A stretch of 64,000 nucleotides of DNA from Saccharomycopsis crataegensis (lineage: Eukaryota; Ascomycota; Saccharomycetes; Ascoideales; Saccharomycopsidaceae). The stretch is taken from positions 1,302,001-1,366,000 of the forward strand of contig NW_027043819.1 in assembly GCF_037102585.1 (NCBI RefSeq), given 5' to 3'. Positions within the stretch are counted from its first letter, which is position 1; each line of letters opens with the position of its first letter. The notes under the pieces were generated by a model, which worked only from the letters and a program-made list of their open reading frames with translations, was not told the origin of the DNA and did no database searches. Position numbers and translations under genes: made by a program. This document shows, one piece after another, positions 8,204 to 16,406 of the stretch.

Positions 8204-10505
8204 TTTGTGTATGAGAGGCGTTTTTTGTGACATTTGAGCCATCTGATTGAGGTGAATTTATTTCGTTGTTGTTATCATCCAGGGGGGAAGATTGTTCTTT
8301 TGACAGAAGCTTCATTGGCCGGGGAGTAAATGATTCCAGTGGTGTGGGCATTTTGTCTGAGTTTTCCAGGATAGATGGATGTTTTGAGAAGGGGGAAGCT
8401 GAATGAGGTGAGTTAGAATGAGGTGAGGTAGTAATAGGGGTAGGAACAGAGGTAGGGACAGAAGCAGGGACAGAAGCAGGGACAGAAGCAGGGACAGAAG
8501 CAGGGATAGAAGAAGTGGCCAGAGCCGAGGAAGTGACAGTATCACGGGCAGTGGTAGGTGAAGGAGGAATGTTGGCAGCAGAAGAAGTAGTATGATGTTG
8601 TGAGTTTACTTCTTGATGTCTGCGAGAAACACGGACCTGAGGGTGGGATGAAGGTGAGGCGAGGATCTTTTTGGAGACCTTGCTAATATGGGCCAGCTTG
8701 ATGGCGCTAATGGCCGCGAACTTGGCGTGCTTCTTTGATTTACCTTTCTTGGACAATAATTCTATTGGTTTGGTTTGATGTCTGAGAGTAGCAGTGTGTT
8801 GGGTTGTAGAGGTTTCGAGTTCATCCATGGATTGGTCTGCGTCAGTAGAGAGGCCTTCCTCTAAAGCATCTTCATCATTGGATGGGTAGTTCTTTTCCAA
8901 AGTATCGTCCTCATCAATAATTGAATCATCAACATTTTCTTCTTCATTTGCCAATAAGTCAAAAGGGTTTGGATGTGGTTTAGAATATTCTGGAGTAGCC
9001 GGTTTATTCAGTTTTATTTTTCTTTTTTCGACAGTCTGAAAACCATAGTTTAAATTGTGGTTTGGTTTGACTGCTTTTCCAGAATTTTGTTTCGGAGAGT
9101 GTTTTTCTGGATCTTCCGGATTCACAATTGGTGCTCTTTGTTGCTTTTTGAAATAACAATCTTTTGCCCTATGGGATAATTTCTTGCAAATGGCACAAGA
9201 TGAAGTCTTGCAGTCAAAGCGAGTGTGTTCACGGGAACCACATGCAGTGCAGTGGACGCATTTCGTGATGACTCTGGAGCGGAAATTTTTGTCATTGAAG
9301 AGTGGAAGGGATTTTCCTGAGTCAATTTCAATATAACCATAAGTGACAATACTGGCAGCTTTGCTAGCTTCTTCCGTAAAGTGAACGGTGTTGATTGGAA
9401 AGAAGGATGATGGATCAATTCCGGATTCATTGAAGACATGGTCAAGAAGTTTTTCCCGGTTAAATTCAGTAAACTCGGAATTCATTTCAATCTCAATTAA
9501 ATGGGATTCCTTATTCATTGTGTTTAACAAAGACCCTGGCGTGTAGGTATAATTTCCAACTGTAACTTTAAGGTGGATGTTAAGATATTCAATTAAAAGA
9601 TTTCTGTCCTTCTTGAAGATATCAGAGCCTGTATCCTGAGGGTTTGGGATGAAGTTTGAGTTAAGGCAGATCTTCTTATTAAAAATAACCAAGTGGTTGA
9701 GGGCCCCTTTTAAGTTTTCCCTGATTATGATCAAATCCTTATCTGGTTCGTTGGATGACTGTGTAATAGTATCAAGTTCTTTGGATAACTTAGTGAGTCC
9801 GTTTTTGATGGATTCCAAGTGTTTTTCAAGAGGAAACTCTGTAAAGATATCTTTTGGGATCTTAAAGTAGATTAAGATATCCTTAAGATGCTGTTGGCTC
9901 ATGATAAATTCCAAGTAGTTCTCCAAGCTGATTCTAGAGTTTCTTAATCTGTTGAATTCGTTTGTCATATTAAAACTGGTGTAGTTTTGGAAGAAATCTT
10001 CAATTTCCATGATCTTGACGAGTTCCTCGCGTTTTTCTTTGGATTTAATAATAGCAGGATTGGAGGTGGAGAACAATTTTCCTGATTTGCGTTTCTCGCT
10101 TATGGCATATTCCAATACGTCGCGGTGCTTAAAGTCAAGGATTTTGATGTGACTTGCCCATTTGAAAGTTCTTTCAAATTTCATCAACACGTTTTGGAAG
10201 GATGGATCATTGGTGTTTGTAGTGGCTCGAGGTGTGCGCTTGTCTCCAGCGGTGGCTTGAGCATAGGTTTGGATTGGTCTTGTCACATTGACAGCTGGAG
10301 CCACCGGATTGGAGGCCGTAGTTGGAGAGGCGACAGTAGAAGATGAGACAGAGGGAACAGGAACAGAAGGAACAGAAACAGAAGGAACAGAAACAGAATT
10401 TTTTTTTGGGTTTTGAGAATTTTCGATTTTTTTTTGGTTTTCGGAGTTTTCATTAATAAAATCAGTAGAAATAACGGCTTGGGTTGGAATAACAGGATTA
10501 TGCAT
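8196..10505 (-). CDS. LINE B ORF1 protein (double CCHC), N-terminally shortened, copy 1
   Basis: 769 residues from the first ATG (MHNPVIPTQAV). The alignable part starts where LINE A ORF1 reads VDMHMSNQATIES, and both continue into ENSENQKKIEN. After a repetitive VSVPSV stretch comes the conserved central region, then two CX2CX4HX4C knuckles (CTACGSREHTRFDC and CAICKKLSHRAKDC, about residues 415-452). The C-terminal third is low in complexity, including tandem ASVP units from a 12-bp repeat. The frame remains open upstream into the LINE A poly(A) tail but without an ATG. The protein may be a defective N-terminally truncated form. Confidence 0.8.
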   Translation of the reverse strand: MHNPVIPTQAVISTDFINENSENQKKIENSQNPKKNSVSVPSVSVPSVPVPSVSSSTVASPTTASNPVAPAVNVTRPIQTYAQATAGDKRTPRATTNTNDPSFQNVLMKFERTFKWASHIKILDFKHRDVLEYAISEKRKSGKLFSTSNPAIIKSKEKREELVKIMEIEDFFQNYTSFNMTNEFNRLRNSRISLENYLEFIMSQQHLKDILIYFKIPKDIFTEFPLEKHLESIKNGLTKLSKELDTITQSSNEPDKDLIIIRENLKGALNHLVIFNKKICLNSNFIPNPQDTGSDIFKKDRNLLIEYLNIHLKVTVGNYTYTPGSLLNTMNKESHLIEIEMNSEFTEFNREKLLDHVFNESGIDPSSFFPINTVHFTEEASKAASIVTYGYIEIDSGKSLPLFNDKNFRSRVITKCVHCTACGSREHTRFDCKTSSCAICKKLSHRAKDCYFKKQQRAPIVNPEDPEKHSPKQNSGKAVKPNHNLNYGFQTVEKRKIKLNKPATPEYSKPHPNPFDLLANEEENVDDSIIDEDDTLEKNYPSNDEDALEEGLSTDADQSMDELETSTTQHTATLRHQTKPIELLSKKGKSKKHAKFAAISAIKLAHISKVSKKILASPSSHPQVRVSRRHQEVNSQHHTTSSAANIPPSPTTARDTVTSSALATSSIPASVPASVPASVPASVPTSVPTPITTSPHSNSPHSASPFSKHPSILENSDKMPTPLESFTPRPMKLLSKEQSSPLDDNNNEINSPQSDGSNVTKNASHTQNE

Positions 10506-10610
10506 GTCAATACCGTTTTTTTTTTTTAAAGACAAAATTCAATATATTAATTAATTATATAACTATATATCTCATAAACTACCTAATGTAGTTTGAAAAT
10601 TAAAGTGTTA

Positions 10611-10639
10611 AGGGAAAACCATTAATGGTGAAAAACCCT
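10611..10639 (-). promoter_or_regulatory. LINE A 3' UTR hairpin (candidate RT recognition element)
   Basis: On the element strand AGGGTTTTTC is followed by ACCATTAATGGT (self-complementary), then TTTTCCCT. The spacing and flanks are the same as in LINE B although the loop and surrounding UTR have diverged. The function is inferred from conservation. Confidence 0.55.
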
Positions 10640-10760
10640 ATTATTGAGAAAAAATGTTTTTATGCGTTTTTAAGGTTTTTAATTGTTGTTTTTTTTTTGA
10701 TTTTATTTTTTTTTTTGATTTTATTTTCTTGTTTTTCCCCACCTATTTTTTCTTCTCCGC

Positions 10761-11412
10761 TTAAAAGATATTGCTTTCAAGCAAGAAGATCATTGAATCA
10801 ACGGCCATATGACAATTGAAATGCCTTTTGGATTTCAATCTTGATAATTTTCGTTGGAAACCTAGATATCTATCGATCATTCTGGTTTCGTTCATGTTGG
10901 TGGCAGGGGTAATGATTGTTTGCCAGGTTAATGGGATATTCAAGTCAATTTTTTTCCAAAGTTTCTGGGCCAATGGACATTCAATAAGATGGTGCTTCAT
11001 GATTTCAAATTGGATTTCCTTTGGGGCATATTGGGGTTCATCATATCTGGTTAATTTTTTGCTGCAATAGTCACAATGATTATTTACGTAATTGTGATTT
11101 TCAATGCCCAAATGAAAGATGTGAATATTTTGATATTTCCCCGGGAAATGTTGGTTGAATTTTTTGAGGTTATGCCAAAAGTTATCAACTTGTTTCTGAT
11201 TCACCCCAGTAATATCCATGAGTGTTTTTGACATCTTGTCCACATCTTGTTTTTCCCGTTGTTTTTTACTTCCTTTAGTATGGTCAAAATCCTTAATTCT
11301 AATTGGAATGTGTTGTTGATATTTTTCAGGAATCCCTTTTTCAATTGAATTTTTCAAATCTTCAATTCCAATCTTCATTGGCTTCAACCTGATTGTACGT
11401 TTCTTTATACCA
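10761..11412 (-). CDS. LINE A ORF2, C-terminal fragment (separated by copia insertion), copy 2
   Basis: Last 208-plus residues of ORF2, cut from the rest by the copia element. It contains the family's C-terminal knuckle (CDYCSKK...MKHHLIEC) and the conserved WxxI...RKLSRLK tail shared with LINES B and C. No start of its own is expected. The ATG at 11,387 lies inside the ORF2 frame. Confidence 0.8.
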
Positions 11413-11417
11413 AGAAC

Positions 11418-11745
11418 TGTTGAGTTGGCAATCCAAAGTTATGTGGTTAGTCATTGTTCATGGAACCTTCTAGAACTCATGGAACCTTCTAGAACTTATG
11501 GAACCTTCTAGAACTTATGGAACCTTCTAGAATTCCATGGAACATTCTAGAGCTTATGGAACCTTCTAGAACCCATTGAGATTAATATAAATATGGGCCA
11601 TGCCCCCCATAGTCTGAGTTTGTCCTTTATATAATTTAGATAGTTAACAAGTAAAACAAGTAAAACAAGTATAACAAGGGAATAAATATTATTGAATATT
11701 ATTGTTATCAATGTCTTTTGTAACTAGAGTTACAAAACTACAACA
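11418..11745 (+). repeat. 5' LTR of copia element, copy 1
   Basis: 328 bp, TGTTGAG...CTACAACA. It contains the heat-shock-element array, a TATAAATA box near 11,586 and a second TATATAA near 11,630. Close to the 3' end is an inverted repeat with 10-bp arms (TTTTGTAACT and AGTTACAAAA) around AG, at 11,716-11,737. Confidence 0.9.
11462..11572 (+). promoter_or_regulatory. Array of six heat-shock-element-like modules in the LTR
   Basis: Six tandem 15-bp modules spaced by 4-5 bp. Five fit nGAAnnTTCnnGAAn exactly (GGAACCTTCTAGAA) and the fifth in order deviates in its last pentamer. This is the canonical three-pentamer binding site of heat shock factor Hsf1. The array lies 14 bp upstream of a TATA-like box, as expected for an upstream activating region. 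The other copy (29,283-29,393) and all 3' LTRs carry the same array. Solo LTRs of the family carry only one module. Heat inducibility is inferred. Confidence 0.75.
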
Positions 11746-14700
11746 GGTTATGAGTTCAAATGCTCTCACTTCGTTCGCTGCTGATGAGAAGTTGAAGGGC
11801 TCCGGGAACTTTTATGATTGGTTTACTTTGATCAGTGTTAAGATGAAGATGAAAGGTCTTGGTTTACATGCTTACTTGATCAATGGGGAAACCGGAACCG
11901 ACGGGCTGGAAACTGCTAATGAAGTTGCCCAATTGATTGCTACTATGGATGAGATTATTTCAACAGCCATTTTCAACAGCATCTCAGGCGCTGCTTTGAC
12001 TAAGGCTTCCGAATTTGATGGTACTGGTAGAAACTTGTTTATGTTTCTCAAGGATGCTTATGGTACATTGACTGTTACAAATGCTGTTGGTATTATCTCA
12101 GATTTAATTGACGCTAAGTGGTTGAAATCTAGCAACGGAAACGTTGAGAATTTCATTGATGCCTTCAATCATTTCAAGAATACTGTTGGCAAATTAGACG
12201 GAAACACTGTGTTGTGTGCGTTGTTTTTGAGCTTGGGTCAGAAAGCCGGGTTTAATGCAACTCTTTCCAGGGAAGTCATGACTGCGTATGAGTCTAGAAA
12301 TGGCAGGACTATTGGAAATGTTGATATTGGGCTTGTCCAAGATTTGACAAGAGAAATCATTGGAGATAAATCGATTGGTTCCACCAGTGTTGAGGGTTTG
12401 GAACCTGTGTTTGCTTTTAAGAAACAGTACAAGTGCTTCAATTGTGGAAAACCCGGTCATTTGAAGAAGGATTGCAAGGCTCCTAGAAAGGAGAGAATGG
12501 GTGGTGATCTGAAGAATCCATCACCATCTTGGTATGCATTTATGGGAATGCATGGTAGGGCCTCCAGAGTGTACTTTGACTCTGGTGCCTCGCAACATAT
12601 TTTGAATGACAGAAAGATGTTTAAAACCATTGGTCCTTTTTCTGGTGAGATCTCAGGTATTGATGGTAGTTCTCTCGAGGTTCAAGGTATCGGGTCTGCG
12701 GTGTTTAAGTTACGTGATAACACCAGTATCGAAATCAAGGATGCTTATTATGTTCCAGGGTCAAAGGCCAATTTGATTTCTGTTTCCAAGGCTACTCTGA
12801 ATGGTGCAAGATTATTATTTGAAGGAAACAAGGTGAAAATGTACCCTGAAAAGAAAGTGGTTGCTGTTAAAGATCCAGTTATGAGTGATCTTTATGCTTT
12901 GCACACCAGTGTCGATGGTGTGGCATTTAACAGTGTTGATAAGAGCGGGTTGTGGCACCAGAGATTAGGCCATCCCAGTATGAATATTATGAACAAGTTC
13001 AATCTGATGTTTCATTTGGTGAAAGGTAAACTTTACAGTGAAGATTCTGTGCAGTTATGTGAAAGCTGCTTGACAAGTAAAGGGGTTACCAGAAGACCAA
13101 AGAGCGGGAAGGGTGCTAAACCACAACAGCCTTTACAATTGTTGCATATGGACGTGTGTGGCCCAATCAATTATGGGTCTATTGATTCGAGCAAATATTT
13201 TCTCACTATTGTCGACGGGTATTCCAAGTTTGTGGAGGTTAAGTGTTTGAAAAACAAGTCAGAGTGTGCTGACAGGATTATTGAGTTTATTACATACACC
13301 GAAACAATGTTCAAGTCTCAGGGAAAACAGTTTACCGTGGGAACTATCCGCACTGATAATGGTGGTGAATTTGTTACAGGAAAGTTGCATGATTTCATGA
13401 GAAGCAAAGGTATTGCCCATGAGTTGACTGTGCCACACCATAGTTATCAAAATGGTGTTGCTGAAAGAATGCATCGGACAATTCAAGACAAAACTAGGTC
13501 TTTAATTATTGGGGCTTCTATGCCGGTTCAGTTTTGGTCTGAAGGTGTCCGCACGGCTGTTTATTTGATTAACAGGACGCCATCCCGCGTTATTAATTTC
13601 CACACACCATATGGTCGTTGGTATGGATACAAGCCGGGCCTTGACCATCTTCGCTGCTTTGGTTCCCTTGCATATGTGGTTATACCAAACAGTTTGAGAA
13701 ATGGAAAATTTGATGCTACCGCCAAGGTTGGAGTGATGCTCGGGTATGATAGAGATCACTGTGCGTACAGAATTTTTGATCCTGCTGCCAACAAGATTAT
13801 TGTGGCGACTCAGGTCAGATTTGATGAGTCAAGATATTACTATCAGGATGTGAAGCGAGTCACTGATGTGGATACCGAGATTGCTAAGGTAAACAGCTCT
13901 GGTGGTATGGGTTTTGCTGGTGGCGTTGCACCAGGCCCTGTTATAAGTGATCCAGACTTAGAGGATGTTGCAAGTGAAATCTCTGTTGATGATGAACGAA
14001 TGGTTTCTTATTTGGATGATTCAGAAAGAGAGTCCACTGTTTCCTCAAGCAAAGACGTGGAAATGAGAATCATAGACGATGATGAGGATGCCACTGGAGA
14101 GTTAATCCCATCAAGGATGGTTTCAGAAGAGTTCAAGTTGGTTACTGCTACAAAAAGGAAAAGATCATCGGGTTCTAGACCCAAGAAAAGTACAGGTTTG
14201 ATTAAAAGAAATCCATTTGGGATCTTGGCAGAAGTTGAACAAGAATCTGATACATTCAGTTCAGATTCAGAGAGGGAAATTGCTATTGAGAAACCACAAA
14301 GGAAGAAATACAGAAACGATAGTAGCTCAAAAGAGCTTACTTCTTTTGTTCCTAATGGTAGTAGCAATGACAACTTGGTGGTTTCGGAAATTGAGCCACA
14401 TGTTGAACAGCCAAGTGATTGTGATGAGGAATCAGAACTGAATGATGATGCCGAAGGCAAGTTGTTAGAGTACAAACCTGTGAATTATGTTGCCTCTTGT
14501 TTTATGGCTGGTGAAGCTGCTGCTTTGGCTGGTGGAAGTGATGTTCCTGGAAATTATAAGGAAGCCATGAAGAGCAACGAAAGTGCAGAATGGAAGCGCG
14601 CTTGTGACGAAGAAATTGCGGCTCACAAGGAGAATTCCACTTATGAATTGGTCGAGTTGCCGAAAGGAAGAAAGCCAATTACATGTCGTTGGGTCTTTGC

Positions 14701-16075
14701 AAAGAAAGATAACGGAGTCTTCAAGGGAAGACTTGTTGCTCGAGGATTCACACAGGTGAAGGGTATTGACTACAATGAGACATTCTCACCTGTGGTGCGT
14801 TATGAATCTATCAGGTTGATGTTGAGTATTGCAGCTAAGAATGGAATGGCAGTTCATCAGATGGATGTGAAAACTGCATTCCTCAACGGATCTCTTCAGG
14901 AAGAATTATACATGACACAGCCGGAAGGGTATGTGGTTAAGGGAAAAGAAACAATGGTTTTGAGATTGAAGAAAAGCTTATATGGATTGAAGCAAGCTCC
15001 CTTGGTGTGGAATGAGAGAATCCACAGTGTATTGTCGTCTCTTGGTTTTGTTAGAAACGGTGCTGAATATTGTTTGTACTCAAGAAAGTCTGAAAAGTCA
15101 TTTGTGATGGTTGCCCTCTATGTTGACGACTTATTGATAGCTGGTACCTCAGATTTTGCCATCAGGAAAGTGAAAAGTGAATTGATGAATGTCTTCAAGA
15201 TGAAGGACTTGGGAATAGTCAGGAAATTTTTGGGTATCAATATCTCGCAAGATAATGGAGGTATTAACATGAGCTTGAAAGACTATATTGGCTCTATGTT
15301 AAAGGAATTTGGAATGGAGAATTGCAACCCAGATAAGACGCCTACTATTGCTGGTCAGGAGCTCACCTTGGTGGACAACAGTGCTGAGGATTGTGATGCC
15401 ACAGCTTACAGATCTTTGGTTGGAAAATTATTGTTTGCTGCTAATACTGTTAGAAGCGATATCAGCTATATCGTCGGTGTTCTATCCAGATACCTCAAGG
15501 AACCAAAGGAGGTGCATTATAAGGCAGCAAAGAGAGTTTTAAGATACTTGAAAGGAACCAAAGATTTGGGAATAAGATATGAGGCTGGCAATAATGATAA
15601 CGGTGAGCTTCTTGGATACTGTGATGCTGACTGGGCTGGAGATAAGTCAGACAGAAAGTCTACTACTGGGTTTGTGTTCAAATATGCCAATGGTGCAATC
15701 ACATGGAGATCTAAGAAGCAAGCTACTGTTGCTCTTTCTACGGCAGAGGCTGAATACATGTCACTAAGTGAAGGAGTCAAGGAAGCATTATGGCTAATGC
15801 AAGTGTTCAAGGAATTTGGGATCAATACTGGTCCAGTGAGGATGTTTGATGATAACCAAGGGTGTATTGAGATGGCAAAGCATCCAGCTTTCCATCATCG
15901 CACCAAACACATTGACATCAGGACTCACTTTATCAGGGACCACATTGGATCTGGCTCTATCAATTTGGAGTACTTGAGCACTGGTGTTATGATTGCTGAT
16001 ATGTTTACAAAAGGTCTTGCTGCCCCTCAATTCTTGGAGTTGAGAAGGCTCTGTGGTATGGAGACTTTGAATTGA
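11711..16075 (+). CDS. Copia-type Gag-Pol polyprotein, copy 1
   Basis: Single frame of about 1,454 residues. In order: Gag with one CCHC knuckle (CFNCGKPGHLKKDC), protease (FDSGAS), integrase with the HHCC and DDE signatures (TDNGGEF, NGVAERMHR), reverse transcriptase (KTAFLNG, YVDDLLIAG) and RNase H (CDADWAG, STAEAEYMS). This order is diagnostic of Ty1/copia. Gag probably starts either at 11,711, inside the LTR as in Ty1, or at 11,750 just after it. In the first case the primer site lies within the coding frame. There is no separate gag stop, so Gag and Pol are made as one protein and must be processed. Confidence 0.9.
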   Translation: MSFVTRVTKLQQVMSSNALTSFAADEKLKGSGNFYDWFTLISVKMKMKGLGLHAYLINGETGTDGLETANEVAQLIATMDEIISTAIFNSISGAALTKASEFDGTGRNLFMFLKDAYGTLTVTNAVGIISDLIDAKWLKSSNGNVENFIDAFNHFKNTVGKLDGNTVLCALFLSLGQKAGFNATLSREVMTAYESRNGRTIGNVDIGLVQDLTREIIGDKSIGSTSVEGLEPVFAFKKQYKCFNCGKPGHLKKDCKAPRKERMGGDLKNPSPSWYAFMGMHGRASRVYFDSGASQHILNDRKMFKTIGPFSGEISGIDGSSLEVQGIGSAVFKLRDNTSIEIKDAYYVPGSKANLISVSKATLNGARLLFEGNKVKMYPEKKVVAVKDPVMSDLYALHTSVDGVAFNSVDKSGLWHQRLGHPSMNIMNKFNLMFHLVKGKLYSEDSVQLCESCLTSKGVTRRPKSGKGAKPQQPLQLLHMDVCGPINYGSIDSSKYFLTIVDGYSKFVEVKCLKNKSECADRIIEFITYTETMFKSQGKQFTVGTIRTDNGGEFVTGKLHDFMRSKGIAHELTVPHHSYQNGVAERMHRTIQDKTRSLIIGASMPVQFWSEGVRTAVYLINRTPSRVINFHTPYGRWYGYKPGLDHLRCFGSLAYVVIPNSLRNGKFDATAKVGVMLGYDRDHCAYRIFDPAANKIIVATQVRFDESRYYYQDVKRVTDVDTEIAKVNSSGGMGFAGGVAPGPVISDPDLEDVASEISVDDERMVSYLDDSERESTVSSSKDVEMRIIDDDEDATGELIPSRMVSEEFKLVTATKRKRSSGSRPKKSTGLIKRNPFGILAEVEQESDTFSSDSEREIAIEKPQRKKYRNDSSSKELTSFVPNGSSNDNLVVSEIEPHVEQPSDCDEESELNDDAEGKLLEYKPVNYVASCFMAGEAAALAGGSDVPGNYKEAMKSNESAEWKRACDEEIAAHKENSTYELVELPKGRKPITCRWVFAKKDNGVFKGRLVARGFTQVKGIDYNETFSPVVRYESIRLMLSIAAKNGMAVHQMDVKTAFLNGSLQEELYMTQPEGYVVKGKETMVLRLKKSLYGLKQAPLVWNERIHSVLSSLGFVRNGAEYCLYSRKSEKSFVMVALYVDDLLIAGTSDFAIRKVKSELMNVFKMKDLGIVRKFLGINISQDNGGINMSLKDYIGSMLKEFGMENCNPDKTPTIAGQELTLVDNSAEDCDATAYRSLVGKLLFAANTVRSDISYIVGVLSRYLKEPKEVHYKAAKRVLRYLKGTKDLGIRYEAGNNDNGELLGYCDADWAGDKSDRKSTTGFVFKYANGAITWRSKKQATVALSTAEAEYMSLSEGVKEALWLMQVFKEFGINTGPVRMFDDNQGCIEMAKHPAFHHRTKHIDIRTHFIRDHIGSGSINLEYLSTGVMIADMFTKGLAAPQFLELRRLCGMETLN
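11746..11756 (+). promoter_or_regulatory. Candidate primer-binding site (half initiator tRNA-Met)
   Basis: Directly after the LTR the sequence GGTTATGAG is complementary to CTCATAACC, the anticodon region of eukaryotic initiator tRNA-Met. Drosophila copia and yeast Ty5 are known to prime from an initiator tRNA-Met fragment cut in the anticodon arm. Use of that primer here is inferred. Confidence 0.6.
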
Positions 16076-16082
16076 GAGAGGG

Positions 16083-16401
16083 TGTTGAGTTGGCAATCCA
16101 AAGTTATGTGGTTAGTCATTGTTCATGGAACCTTCTAGAACTCATGGAACCTTCTAGAACTTATGGAACCTTCTAGAACTTATGGAACCTTCTAGAATTC
16201 CATGGAACATTCTAGAGCTTATGGAACCTTCTAGAACCCATTGAGATTAATATAAATATGGGCCATGCCCCCCATAGTCTGAGTTTGTCCTTTATATAAT
16301 TTAGATAGTTAACAAGTAAAACAAGTATAACAAGGGAATAAATATTATTGAATATTATTGTTATCAATGTCTTTTGTAACTAGAGTTACAAAACTACAAC
16401 A
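16083..16401 (+). repeat. 3' LTR of copia element, copy 1
   Basis: 319 bp, preceded by the purine tract GAGAGAGGG and followed by the target duplication AGAAC at 16,402-16,406. It carries the same six-module array at 16,127-16,237. Confidence 0.9.
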
Positions 16402-16406
16402 AGAAC

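Larger units (their letters stand above)
4554..10515 (-). mobile_element. LINE B, copy 1 (L1-type), 5'-truncated
   Basis: Minus-strand LINE of about 5.96 kb with a 14-base poly(A) tail (poly(T) at 4,554-4,567). Gene order and domains are those of LINE A, but the proteins are clearly diverged. Its 5' end abuts the poly(A) tail of LINE A at 10,516-10,527. Compared with LINE A ORF1 about 160 N-terminal residues are missing, so the copy is probably 5'-truncated, or LINE B may have a naturally shorter ORF1. No separate target-site duplication can be told apart from the A-tract. Confidence 0.85.
11418..16401 (+). mobile_element. Ty1/copia LTR retrotransposon, copy 1, looks whole
   Basis: About 5.0-kb element inserted in LINE A ORF2. 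Its LTRs begin TG and end CA and are flanked by the 5-bp target duplication AGAAC (11,413-11,417 and 16,402-16,406). It has a primer site, a single Gag-Pol frame in copia order (integrase before reverse transcriptase) and a purine tract before the 3' LTR. The two LTRs are nearly identical apart from a short direct-repeat length difference, so the insertion is recent. No breaks were noticed in the coding region. Confidence 0.92.

Noticed and set aside
8450-8520. CRISPR-like or satellite array (GGGACAGAAGCA repeats)
   Set aside because: It is a 12-bp coding repeat for ASVP units in LINE B ORF1, with no spacers.
10506-10535. LINE B ORF1 extended into the LINE A poly(A) (a poly-Lys N-terminus)
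   Set aside because: There is no ATG in the extension; only a TTG would serve. The first ATG is at 10,505.
14008-14475. Minus-strand serine-rich frame of 155 residues within the copia element
   Set aside because: Antisense shadow of the low-complexity linker between integrase and reverse transcriptase.
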